Below are positions 23,765-35,796 of a stretch of 64,000 nucleotides of DNA, in pieces. Within the stretch, counting starts at the first letter, position 1. Each line of letters opens with the position of its first letter. Source of the DNA: Epiperipatus broadwayi (taxonomy: Eukaryota; Onychophora; Udeonychophora; Euonychophora; Peripatidae); assembly GCA_028023455.1 (NCBI GenBank), contig JAQFVV010000152.1, positions 188,001 through 252,000 on the forward strand. Direction: 5' to 3'. Both the position numbers and the translations under genes were made by a program. A model generated the notes under the pieces. That model was not told the DNA's origin, did not search any database, and saw nothing but the letters and a program-made list of their open reading frames with translations.

Positions 23765-26690
23765 TAGTGCTTTTTTGATGACATAACCTAAAATTGTTAA
23801 ATGCTGATCAATATATTTTCACTTCATAATTAACATATTATTGTCTAATATACTAAAAATTTGAATACATTTATTAAAGTAGAACAGTATTATATATTTT
23901 TACATTTATACATATTTTTATACCTTTATTTAAGGGAGTAAATTTTATAAATATTAAATCATAATTAAATATTGCATTCCAGCTTCATAGCAGTAAATAC
24001 ATGAGACAATTTGTATTCTATTAGCAACTTTTATATAACTTATTTATATCACATAGACAGTGATTAAATACATAATCAATAATCACGTGCCAGACTATAA
24101 AAAAATTAGGATTATATATATATGTGTGCGTATGTATGCATGTATGTATATGAAATAAAGTAAATTCAATATTTGTCTAAATAAAATAATTATATTATTT
24201 TAAATTTAAATAAATATAGTAAATACTTTTTTTTACTTAAGTAGCCTATGAACCTCATTAAAAAAGTCAATAACTTTATAATAGAATATAAGCTTTTAGT
24301 ATATTAGGAAATGCTTTTTCAATAAACATAGATTCTAGTTTTAAATTTGCTTTATATATATATATTTCTTTAATATTATCAAAATTTGACAAAAAAACAT
24401 CCTTCAAAAATGTTTAATGAAAATATTATATTTTTTCCTTCAAAATGTTTTTTATTTATAGTTAAAAACATTTAGAAATACTTCCAAAATACTATTTACA
24501 AGAAATGGAACACATGACATTGTAACTGCATTAAAGTTTTTTGATTTAAAATTAAGCACTATCTAAAAAAAAACATTTATATGCAATATATAATATTTTA
24601 ATAATCAATAAACAAGTTATATATAGCGTGATATTGCTTTTATAATCTTGTATTTACAAATATGTAACATAGAGAATGTACCAATAGCTCAAACAAGCTC
24701 TTAATTCATAAATGCAGTAAGAGAAAATATTTAAATAAATTAAATAATTTATATACTGTAACCATATAGTTAATCCCTTGGGTTAAATATATGTTTTAAA
24801 GCATTAAAGAAAATTTTATATAAGATTATAATAAGTAATTTTTTTTATTTGTACTATTATAATAAAACATATTAAATCATATGTTCAAGAATATGAACTG
24901 AATTAATTCAGTTAGCCTAATTAGTTAAGCAGTTAATTAAAAGGTTATCTTATGTTGTTTAATATTTACTTGAAATAATAAAATTAATATTTAAACTAAA
25001 GATGAGCTCATCTAGAGCTTAATATGTTTTAAATAGATATAATAGATAAGTTGTTCTATGCTGTTTGAAATGATTAGTTAACTTTATTGGGATTTTTAAT
25101 TATTGATTTTTGAAATAAATAATTTTAAAAATTATAGTTATGATTTTTTAAATATCAATTTATATGAAAGTAATTAAAATTAGAATTCTAAAATCGTAAG
25201 TACAACTGTTTGAGATGAGTTCTAATTTTTAACTGATTTTAAATGTCTGTCAGTAACTAATTTATTTTCATTCCATTAAAAATAGTTATATTTAATGTGC
25301 ATATATGTGTGTGTGTTTGGAACATGCATGTGAAATATTGAAAGTTAAAAAGACCTATGAAAAATAATAGGTGTTTTTTTAATAATTGGGTACATATATT
25401 ATAATGTTAAAAGAATTTTGGTTAGGATAAAGTGAAAAGAGTTAAATAAATTGAGAATGATATATTTAATAAAAAGAATGTTTAATTTAAAAATCAAAAT
25501 AATTTTATTGAAGAATTGATTTGATAATTATTTAGAGTGAATAAAAATCATTAATTAACAAGTTCATTTATTGTCTAGACATTAACATGATTAAGTTGTC
25601 TGGATTTAAAATACAAGGTCAAGATCAGATCAATTAAAAGTTATTAATGATTATTAAGTTAAATATTATAATGCTGATATGTAAAATATTGGTTTAATAA
25701 AGAGGAAATGCAGTATTTATTTTGGTGCATGGGTGGAGAGAAAACACACCCACTAGTATAAAAATAGTCACACTTAAAACATTTGGACACTTCTTCACAC
25801 TTTAATTCACTTAATCATCACTTCAAATTTTAATTTTAAAGTAAATTGTTTGGTTTTTATTTGACTATTTATTTTAAGTCAATGATAAATTTTAAAGTTT
25901 TATTTTTTATCATCTTCATAATAGAATAAAAAACTAATAAGTTATTCCTACAGTGCTTCTACTAAAATCATAGATTCAACTGATTTATCAAACAATAATT
26001 TTACAAGATACTAAAGAAAATTCTAATATTTTTTTTAAAAAGCCAAAAAATATGTCACATATGAAAAAGCATATTATTTCATTGTTATATAACATTGGCT
26101 AAATTCTGAACTTTGCTATAAGACTATCTCTGGCATGTTTTAACTAACTTTTAATTATTAATTAATACTAATTATTTGCTACTAAAATAATCAATTTACT
26201 TATGTCAAGCTCAGATATTGAATGATGAATTTCTATAAAATTATTAAGCTTATAAAAAAGAAGCATTGACAGTTATTTAAAATTATCTTATAAAATTATC
26301 ATAAATGACAAACTTACAAAAACTAAAATTTTAATTATCGTAATGAAAAGACTATATCCAGATTGTTTTGTATTAAAACAAATAATATAGCTATTCATCT
26401 CAAGTTTACTTATTCATTCTATTTATTTGGATTTTTTTGTTTTTTTAAATTACTAATTGCTTCAAGTGTATTAATTTCTTTAGAAGAGAAATAAATATAA
26501 TTTAAGTTTACCACAGTTGACTTATAATAATAAAACTTCATAAAGAGCAATTTTAAAATAAAGAATTATCATTCTAAAGTAGTCAAAATAAGAGTCATAG
26601 ATCACATGACCCTACTCTCTTAAGCATGTAAATTATAAACAATGAGGATTGCCAATTCCTCAACAAGCTTTATGATAAATGCTTAGCTAG
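23765..26690. other. Very AT-rich spacer, no supported feature
   Basis: Almost 3 kb without ORF, inverted repeat or recognisable transposon motif. Only short (TA)n runs, such as 24113-24122 and 24353-24365. Confidence 0.5.
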
Positions 26691-26699
26691 AGAAAGCAT

Positions 26700-27000
26700 T
26701 TAAAATATCTCTGTCAAGACCCATCCCCCAAACCTCTGACCATGGTTTCAAGCTCTGGCACTCCTCAGAGAGGTGCTAAAATAGGTTCTGTTTGTTGCTC
26801 ACCTGATTTTATTACCATTAAAAATGCATTTTGAAAGAAAATGTTAGCCATTGAAATCATTTGCTGTCAGATTCTGTTATTTTATATTTGTGAAATTATT
26901 GCAAACTTTTTGTCCAACATATTTCTGCATATGTGCCTGCTGTACTTTAATAAAGGACAGTGTGTTTATGTATCACTTTGAGAAGAAAATAAACGGAATG
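26700..27000 (+). other. GC-richer island, possible UTR/exon or old repeat
   Basis: The part at 26715-26790 is clearly less AT-rich than its several-kb surroundings. AATAAA-type signals follow at 26949 (TTTAATAAAGG) and 26987 (AAAATAAACGG). This would fit a 3' UTR, but no splice-consistent coding exon is visible. An old repeat is equally likely. Confidence 0.2.
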
Positions 27001-27049
27001 AAAAAAGACAGTTTTTCTTATAAAAAGGAAATGAACTATTAATCTCTAA

Positions 27050-28770
27050 AAATGGTATTATAGTTAATGTGTATATACATATTTTATATATTTTAGAATT
27101 ATTATAGCCATAGCTTATCAATATTATACTATCATTATTATTAGTTATTATATTATAAATATGTTTGTATAAACAATGTTCCTGAGGTGACATTGATAAA
27201 TATACAGTAGAAGGTTTGATTTTATGTATTGGTTTTATTATTCCAGTATTTTTTTGAATGAGTATTTAAAATTATAAATAATTGTATCTGGAGGTATAAC
27301 AGCCTTTTTGTATATTATGTAAAATATTTTGTGAATGAAAGTGTTATAGGTATCACTATGTGTATGAGAATTTTGAATAGCTTATATACACAAAGTAGTG
27401 TCACCATTACACAGTAATAAATTTTGTCAGTATACATATAATCTTAAACTGAGTGAATAAATTATATACTTTTGTATGTTCATGTAAGATGAACAATTAT
27501 TCATATGTTTAATATTATTATTACCTCCATGCCTTTATTATGAGTAATGTTTTGTGGCAATTTTAAGTGGATGTTATGTTACTTTTATGTGTATTTAGCA
27601 CCTCCATGAGAGAGTGTGACTCATTCATTTATCAGCATCACTTGTGCATAGTATCAGATGTTCAATCATATTTTTCCTAGCTAATATTTCTCTTGCCCAC
27701 TATGCCTAGAAGTTCAGTATTGGGGTATATTTTGGTGTATATTTACAGGCATAGTTGGCTTTACAATTTATTATTAGATACACTATAATTTTTTAACTTC
27801 AAGTATATTATCAGTATCTAATATCATTATTTCCTTGCCCTAACATAAATGTTGTTAATGTTATAAGAGTTTCTTATATTGCATAATATTTGTTGCTGTT
27901 GCATTAATATTTATTAAGTGGCTTCATACTGATTTTTTAATACTATTTTTTTTATTAAATAAAGTGTATAATATCTCCTATTATTCTGAACAAAAGCATC
28001 GAGGTATATGATAAAAACAATTCTTTTCATTAAAGAATTTGATTTGATTGATTTTTAATACTATATTATATGTATTCAGATTTTTAATAATTTAATGCAA
28101 ATAAGTATGTTGAAAACATAATAACCAAGACTAAATGAAAATATAAATAATTTATAAATATTAATTAGTGATAGCAATTGATAGGAATTTGAATAAAATT
28201 TTCAAATATTTAAATATTCTTATTTGAAATGAAAGATATGATAAAGATAAAAACCATGCGTTAAATTTTAAGTGAAATTTTTTATTATCAGATATTAAAA
28301 TAAATTAATAGACTTATTTGGAATACTTTGCTAAAAGCAAATGAACCAAGGCTTTTCTATATAAATTAGTTGAATCAAAAATTTTATATTTTAAATTAAA
28401 ATATAAAAGGTAAACTTTATTTAAAGCAATTATTAAAAAGAATTATAATTTACAATCTAAGTGAAGATAGAAAAGAAAGAAATGTAATAAATATTTTAAT
28501 AGATAGGTTATATATATATATATATATATGCATATTTTAGTATTATAAGAATGGATAATTATTTAAATGCAATATTACATTCAATACTTTAATTATGCTT
28601 TCTATTACAAACGATTATGCATAAACACATTTTATTTAAGTTATTATTTTATTTATTTAATTTGGCATGTGTGACAATCATGTAATACCTTACAGTTTAT
28701 TGTTTAAATATATGTGTTATAGTGTTCTTCATGAATATGATTTTCATATTACTATCATGGTCAAATATCC
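27050..28770. other. AT-rich spacer, no supported gene
   Basis: Short (TA)n at about 28509-28530; otherwise nothing supportable. Confidence 0.45.
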
Positions 28771-28772
28771 AA

Positions 28773-29984
28773 TACAATTTATTTGTCTATAATGTTGTCA
28801 CAAATACATAAATGAATAATTAGTCAAAGCAATATTGAAATAAACAACTATTAATAACTATATTTAAATATCAAACCAGCTTTCATCCCCATTCAGATCT
28901 TCTCAACATATTATTTACATTAAATTTCACTTTCTTAAACATATATTTACATACTATAATCAACTAAATAAATAAATAAATTTAACATATCTAACATCTT
29001 ACATATACATAAAGTTTACAATATTTAATTAAATAAATTAAAATGAAATATATTTTATACCTATAATTAAAAAAAATTTTTTTTATAATTTTAATTCTTA
29101 CATTTTCCAACTATTTAATAAAATCCATTTTCCTCCCAATTTTGCTGAACTTTTACTATATTTACACATTTGTCCAAGTTTTCTTGAATATAAAATGTTT
29201 CATAATATATTCTATTACAGTTAATCCTTCACAAACTTTATAACACATATTTTCTTCACCTTTCATTTTATGCCCTTATTCAAATAATGCAAACCTGGTC
29301 CTGATCTTATATCTTGGACAATGGTGTAAATATACTAAAGGGTCCAGCAAATATTGGAGGAAAATGAGCTTTATTAAATAGTTGGAAAATGTAAAAAATG
29401 ATTTTAAATATATAACACCTTTTAAAAGATATAAAATATGTATTAAATTGTTATAATTTTTGAAAAAAATTATAAGTAATTTTTTTTTTAATGATAAGTA
29501 TAAAAATGTTCAATTTTAATTTATGTAATTGAATATTGTAAAGTTGTAATTATTTATTAAGTGCAGAGGAAGTATACAGAAATACTTTTAAGATAGGCTT
29601 TAACCTGTATCAAATGCGCCTTGAAATTTATAACAGGCAAGCAATATCCTTTACTTTGCTGATAGAGGGATCTCTCAAACCATGACACAAGATAGCGACT
29701 TTTATAAAGATAAGAGCAGCTATCTTATCTTTAACCTAACTTTCCGCTTATATAGGCCATTTGGAAGCATCTTGATTTGGGAGCGTGAAGCTGTTGTTCT
29801 CTCCACTTGTAAATTGTATGTATATGTAAGATATAAAATATGTTAAATTTATTTATTTAATTGTAGTATGTAAGTATATTTTTTAAAAAAGTGCCATTTA
29901 ATGAAAGCTGGTTTAATAAATATCATAATATAACTATTAATAGTTGTTTATTTCAATCTTACTTTGATTGATTATTTATTTATG
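28773..29984. mobile_element. ~1.2-kb inverted-repeat element
   Basis: The left end (about 28807-28887) and right end (about 29900-29984) are reverse complements over about 85 bp. This includes TTGAAATAAACAACTATTAA against TTAATAGTTGTTTATTTCAA and AAACCAGCTTTCAT against ATGAAAGCTGGTTT. The similarity continues inward as a second inverted block: TTTAACATAT...CTTACATATACATA against TATGTATATGTAAG...ATATGTTAAA. A third lies at TTTTCCAACTATTTAATAAA (29104-29123) against TTATTAAATAGTTGGAAAAT (29372-29391). No transposase frame is visible. The nested palindromes suggest a non-autonomous foldback element. A deletion derivative is at 12793-12964. Confidence 0.65.
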
Positions 29985-30335
29985 CTTTTCAAACATTTTA
30001 AATGCTGTTTGTAACTATAGTTAATAAAAGATTTAATAAAATTACTAATGAATATATTCAAATATGTTTTAAGAATCAGATACTTTTAGAAGATTGTAGG
30101 TGCCAAGACAGCAAATCTTAAATATATGACGAGTTATTTGAGAGCATAATTGATATAAGAGCTCTCTACCCAGTTAAATGATTCTGTCTTTATAAATAAA
30201 TAAATTATATGCCAAGAAGAAATCTTTTATAATCAAAGAATAATGATGATTAGATAATAAGAATGATAAAGTTTAGAGTTTGTAGAAGTATATGCCAAGA
30301 AAAGCATTTTTTGTAATTATAGAATAATTATGATT

Positions 30336-30362
30336 CTAATAATAATAATAATAATAATAATA

Positions 30363-30437
<75 letters not shown>
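30336..30437. repeat. (AAT)n-(ATT)n mirrored microsatellite
   Basis: AAT units to about 30363 switch to ATT units to 30437, so the two halves are reverse complements. Confidence 0.95.
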
Positions 30438-30592
30438 GTTTTAAAATATATTTATTAAACATAGTAACATAGTAATATACAGTTAAACTTTATAAAAATT
30501 TACATAGTATTCAGAATGAAACTTGAAAAAGTCAATGTAGAGAAAAGGGAATCTTAATAAGATTAAGAGGAAAATAAAACTTTCACCCAAGT

Positions 30593-30621
30593 ATCATCAT
30601 CATCATCATCATCATCATCAC

Positions 30622-30702
<81 letters not shown>
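30593..30702. repeat. (ATC)n-(ATT)n compound microsatellite
   Basis: About nine ATC units pass through ACC into ATT units that run to 30702. Confidence 0.95.
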
Positions 30703-30703
<1 letters not shown>

Positions 30704-30714
30704 GCAATTTGTAA

Positions 30715-30832
30715 TTAAAAAATAAACACTTTTGATGTGTATACTACGAAAAGCTTATTAAATGAATTCAGCATATGATTGTAAAAGAATAAATAAGCTT
30801 TTCTTAGTACACACATCGAAAGTATTTATTTT
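30715..30832. mobile_element. Short foldback element, ~45-bp arms
   Basis: The arms at 30724-30762 and 30789-30830 are reverse complements: AATAAACACTTTTGATGTGT against ACACATCGAAAGTATTTATT, and GAAAAGCTTATT against AATAAGCTTTTC. The loop is about 27 nt. No coding capacity. It sits directly after the ATT array. Confidence 0.65.
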
Positions 30833-31143
30833 TGAATTAGAATAATTATTTAAGAATGCAAATATGTTTTAAGAGTTTGCAAAAATAAAATATTTCAGGT
30901 CTTGAAAATTTAGTACCCTATGAGAAATTTATTTCTTATCACATGTATTGGAAGGGAAAGTTTGTAATAGATATATGTTAAATTGTGTCCGAGTAATGAT
31001 TGAATAAAATATTCATTTTAAAAAATTATTGCTATTATGTTGATATATATTTTTATTAATCATTTATTTCCATTTCATTTTATTTATTTTATGAAATAGA
31101 TTGCATTGTATTTATAGGAAAGTGTGTTTTTAATAGATAGACC

Positions 31144-31345
31144 ATTGAAATCTTAAACTGGATTAGAAGAGATTGTAAAAGATCCAGAAAGATACTACAT
31201 GTGAGATAGATGGATGAAGTAAGAAAGAGTGCAAGAGTGGTGTGCAGAATAAAGGCTTAAGATTAGAGAAGATGGATTGAACTTGGAGAGAGCTTCATCT
31301 TGCAGTGGATTGATTATGATTGACAATGATGATGATGATGGTGTT
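31144..31345 (+). pseudogene. RTE-type LINE 3'-end fragment
   Basis: About 200 bp nearly match 34450-34640: AATCTTAAACTGGATTAGAA, then AGATTGTAAAAGATC, then TGGATTGAACTTGGAGAGA. This is the extreme C-terminal and 3' end of the RTE family, ending in a GATGATGATG tail. It is a 5'-truncated insertion typical of target-primed reverse transcription. Confidence 0.65.
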
Positions 31346-31399
31346 TTTACTATCATATCTGTTCATCATTTGAAGCTGACCTATATGAAAGAATGTTCA

Positions 31400-31401
<2 letters not shown>

Positions 31402-31462
<61 letters not shown>
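31402..31462. repeat. (TA)n microsatellite
   Basis: About 30 uninterrupted TA units. Confidence 0.97.
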
Positions 31463-31464
<2 letters not shown>

Positions 31465-31465
<1 letters not shown>

Positions 31466-32030
31466 CAACATTCAATGAACTTAATACCACACAGCAAGCC
31501 TGTCTACATTTTTAAGACAAACATTTAAAAATCAATACTAAATTGTTATGCAAATTTTGGTATAGATAATCTTTAAAGTTTTGATCATGATATTGAGAAA
31601 ATTTACAAAATATAAACCTCTATCTGATAACTCTTAACTGAAATATCAGTTGACTTTTCTTGAAAGAAGAATTAATGTGTGAATGATTTTTTTTTAAAAA
31701 CTAGATATCATAATCACAGCAGACAAAACTAAATCATGTCTCTTATTCCAAGAGGCTGTAAAGTTACCAACCAAGGTAGTGGTTCATGGCCAAAAATGTA
31801 AAGTGCTAAGAATGTCCTGATTGTAGACCCAAGCTGCCATTTGATGAGGGCTGTTTATTAAGATACTAACAACTTCAGATCACATTTAAGTAAAGGAACA
31901 TTACAAAAATTTGAACAAAAAAACTGTTTAATATTGAATGGAAAATTATTGGACTTTGTAAAGTTAGAAGAAAAGTTGAAAAGATAACTTATTTAAATTA
32001 GTGGACATATACTATATGAACATTAAAAGC
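31465..32030. other. Spacer, possibly old LINE sequence
   Basis: No frame or repeat that I can assign. It may be the decayed 5' region of the RTE copy that follows. Confidence 0.3.
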
Positions 32031-32039
32031 ACATGTGGA

Positions 32040-34740
32040 ATAAGATTCACTATAAATAAAATGTAAAGAACAACATTGTGGAGATTGAAGATCTATCAGA
32101 CATAGTAACATGATTAGTTATTCAATTTAATGATAGATACCAAATGTAGATAATTAAGGTTTATGCGTCAACAAATTTTTATTATGATGAAAAAGTAGAG
32201 AATTTTTATAAGAATATACAAAAGACTTTTAATCAGTCCAAAACAACATTTTAAAATTGTCATGGAAGACTTTATTGCTAGAAGTGGTAAACAATTTAAA
32301 GGTGAATGTGCTGTGAATAAATTTGGTTATTGTGATAGAAATGAGAGAGAAGATAGAATTGTAGGGTTTTCAAAAAGTGAAAAACTTTATATTTTGAATT
32401 GTTTCTTTGATAAAAGTGCTAAGTGAAAATAAACACAGAAACATCTAGATGAAGATGCAACAGAATTGGATTATATTTTGACTAAAAGAAAATATGTATT
32501 TCAAGTTTGTAATGATCTTAATAAATTCAACACAGAAAAAGATCATCGATTAGTGAGATGTAAAATATGTGTTAATGCAAAATTAAAGAGACAGAAATTA
32601 TTAAAAAAGCAGTATTAATAATTGATATTTCTAACCTTCAGAAATATTCCAGTGAATTTAAATTAGAACATGCACACCATTTTCAAATATTAACAGATTT
32701 TGAATATAATTCACATTTGAATGAAATCAATAGAAAAATAACTGACACACTTTTAAAAGCTGCAACAGAGATAACTACTATTTTACTAATTTAAGAAAAT
32801 TTACAAAAAAAAAGAAGGAATATAAAAATGTCTAAGAATGATGCATTGAGAATGATTAATATCTAGAATTTTATAAAATAGTGTAAAAAAGAGTTAATAA
32901 TGATATAAGAAAATATATTTGTGAATTAGCAAGGAAAGCTATAGAAAAAAAATAAAAGTCTTAAAAGTGTGAACTAACACCTTGGTATTGGTAAGAAACT
33001 TAGTTCCACAATAAGAAAAAAGTGAAATATTCCTTAAAAAAGAGATGACATCATGAAATATGTAAAAGAGTTCTATCAAGAATTATATGGCAATTAAGAA
33101 CAAAAAGATATCTCTTACAATTACTATATCTTCTAAATTCCCAGGATTTTTAAATGAAGAAGTGAGAAATACAATTAAATCTATGAAGAAGGGAAAACCT
33201 TCAGGCAATGATGAAATCATAATCAATATTTTAAAAGAAGCAGATGAAGAAGTAGCCATTTTTTTGTTAAAATACCAAGTGTCTAAATGATAAAGATGGA
33301 CCAGGTGATTAGAAGAATGCAGTATACATATTAATATTTAAAAAGAGTGATAAAGAAGATATTAGGAATTACAGACCTATCTTATCAGTCTTTTATCAGT
33401 TTTATACAAAAATTTTACCAAGATATTTACAACTCTTCTACAGCAAACATTGGATTTTAACCAACAAAAAGAATAAGCTCCATTTAAAAGTGATTTTAGT
33501 ACAGTAAATCATATCCAAGTATTGAGGTTAGTTATAGAAAAGACCAATAAATAAGAGTTGCCATTATGCTCTTGATTTGTAGACCATGAAAGGCATTTGA
33601 TTCTATAAATATTTTTTTCAGTGGTTAAAGCATTGGATCATCAAGATATAGATCCAGGATATTTTCTGAATAATATTTATAAAAATACAACAGCAATGAT
33701 TAGATTACATTATGAGACTAGAAAGATTAATACTGATAAGGGTATACAATAGCATGCCTCCACATCTCCAAAACTTTTTACAGTAATTTTGCAAGAAGTA
33801 TTTTATGGATTAAAATGGAAAACTAAGTGAGTAATAGTAAATAGAGATTATTTAAGTAGTCTAAATTTCACAGATGATGTAGCTTTTTTTTTAAAATAAT
33901 ATTTCAGAGCTTCAGAAAATGTTGCAAAAGTTTTCAGATGAAGAATGGAAACAGGACTAAGGTAAATGCTAAAAAGATTAATAATGTTCAATGGATTTTT
34001 TTAAAAGAAGAAAATAAAGAATAATGAGAATGTGTTATATATATATATGTATGTGTGTGTGCGTGTTATAAAAAGTTAACTATATATACCTTGGTCAGAT
34101 TATTACTACAGATGGCAACATAATAAATGAAATTTAATTATAAAATTAAACTTATATGGAGTTTGGTAGAAATAACTATATGCTATGTCTATGTATTTGG
34201 AAAGTAAAGTTTATAAGAAATATATTATATCAGTTCTTACTTATGGATGCGAAACTTGGACACTTAACAGAAGAGCATAGGGTCTTCAGACCACTAAATG
34301 ATATATGAAGAGATGTATGTTGAAAGTAACAAAAAGGGATCACAAACTATGCGTGAGAGAACAAACAGATGTTATTGACATCATTGAAAACATTAGGAGA
34401 TTGAAGAGGAGGTAGGTTAAACTTATTGTACAAAAAATAATAAAAGGTAAACAGTTGAAATTTTAAACTGGATTTGAAGAGATTGTAAAAGATCTACAAA
34501 GAGATTACAATGGATGGAAGAAATAAAAAAAAGTGTGTCATTGTGATGTGGAGAAGAGAGACTAGAAATTGAAAAAACTGGATTGAACTTGGAGAGATTT
34601 TTCATGATGCAGATGATGAATAATGGTTGAAAACAAAGATGATCTAGAAGATGAAGCAAGAATGCAAAACTGCTCAAACTATTATCATCAGGCAATTGAA
34701 AAATGTAGTAATTAACTTTCTCCTTCACTTTTGAGCTCTG
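32040..34740 (+). pseudogene. RTE-type LINE, long degenerate copy
   Basis: This is the longest RTE copy here. In order, across frameshifts and stops: endonuclease-to-RT linker (about 32150-32790, with KVYASTNFYYDE at 32158 and IIDISNLQKYSSEF at 32620); RT entry motif TIKSMKKGKPSGNDEI (33169-33216); NYRPI (33368-33382); RT motif A and B remnants (33480-33800, ending SPKLFTVIL); catalytic motif C as LNFTDDVAF (33861-33887, canonical FADD changed to FTDD); YGCETWTL (34240-34263); and the C-terminal VREQTDVIDIIENIRRLKRR block (34351-34410). The 3' end near 34650-34740 matches 31144-31345. RTE LINEs encode endonuclease plus RT that copies RNA into nicked DNA. This copy cannot be functional. Confidence 0.75.
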
Positions 34741-34744
34741 TTAG

Positions 34745-35315
34745 AGAGGCCTTTGTTTTGCAATCGACCTTTTATTAAAAAGGTTATTTTAAGTTTGTTA
34801 TATATGCATGGAAGTATATTGATTACTGTATGTATAATTCCTGAAACGTTTTTCGATATTCTGATATGTTTGTAATCATAAAAAATATCAAATAAAATTT
34901 ATTGAAAAAAGAGTTATTTAATAAAAAAATATTTTAATAAAAAATTATTTTATATAAAAATATTTTACGTTTTCGCATTACAGAAAATAATTTTTATTTC
35001 AATGATGTAATAAATTTTCCTATATTAAAATAACATGAGATTAAACTCAAGAGATTAATAAAATTGGCATTTTTTCCTTTTATTTTGGCAGGATAAAAAA
35101 ATTGAATATCATTGTTATATTCAAAACATCTATTAAAGTTTATAAAAACCAATTGCACAATGCAATATTTTTCATTACTAGTATATAAACACACATATAT
35201 ATATATATATATTTAAGTAAAAAATATATTGAATATAGGTATTAGCAGATGCATATACAAAGAAAATAAATGAATCATTAATTTTAATCAATTATTAAAA
35301 AGTATTTTTTAATGA
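34745..35315. other. AT-rich spacer with short (TA)n
   Basis: (TA)n at about 35193-35212; no gene. Confidence 0.5.
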
Positions 35316-35319
35316 TGTG

Positions 35320-35796
35320 ATGCGATGCACGGTGACTTCTTCTTTTTGGGTGCTAGGAGAACCCGTTAGTCATTTTCCCTTTCCTTTCCCCACCATAAGT
35401 TTTTTTCATATTCTTCACTATCCTGTTCCTTACCCTCTCCACAATGCAATCCTTGTCAATTCTATGGTCTTTATATTTAAATCCCCTTATATTTTTCCAA
35501 ATCCAGCATAAAAATGAAGAATCCATTTTCTGTATAATCACTTTGTTTATATTTATTCTCCCATAACTTCATTATTTGTACCCTTTCTGCTTGCAGGCAT
35601 TTACATTCAATTAACAGATAATATTTTCTATAACTTCCTAACACAACTTGCAGACTAAATCTCCCATATTTTTTAATTTATGTGCATATTCCCCTGTTGC
35701 TAAGATCCTGTTCAACCTTACCTTAAACAGTAAACTACTTTCCTTGCTATTATCATAAATTAAGTCATACCCAATTTTCTATTCACTTCTATATAT
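35320..35796 (-). pseudogene. 3' end of the SGNH-type LINE, separated by LTR insertion
   Basis: On the minus strand, starting right at the LTR edge, the sequence encodes IGYDLIYDN, then SLLFKVRLNRILATGEYAHK, DLVCKLC, and a broken LIECKCLQAERVQ. A C-x2-C plus downstream Cys pattern after the thumb is the C-terminal zinc-knuckle-like domain of many non-LTR retrotransposons. The piece that would precede it (44821-45106) lies on the other side of the 9-kb LTR element, and the two join in the right order and orientation. It ends near 35320 without a long poly-A. Confidence 0.65.
35791..35796. repeat. Candidate target-site duplication (left)
   Basis: ATATAT directly before the left LTR, matched by ATATAT at 44815-44820 directly after the right LTR. 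Because the string is low-complexity, the true duplication could be 4-6 bp. Confidence 0.55.

Noticed and set aside
30593-30702. Possible CRISPR-like or short regular repeats
   Set aside because: A plain trinucleotide microsatellite. No repeat-spacer structure occurs anywhere in the window.
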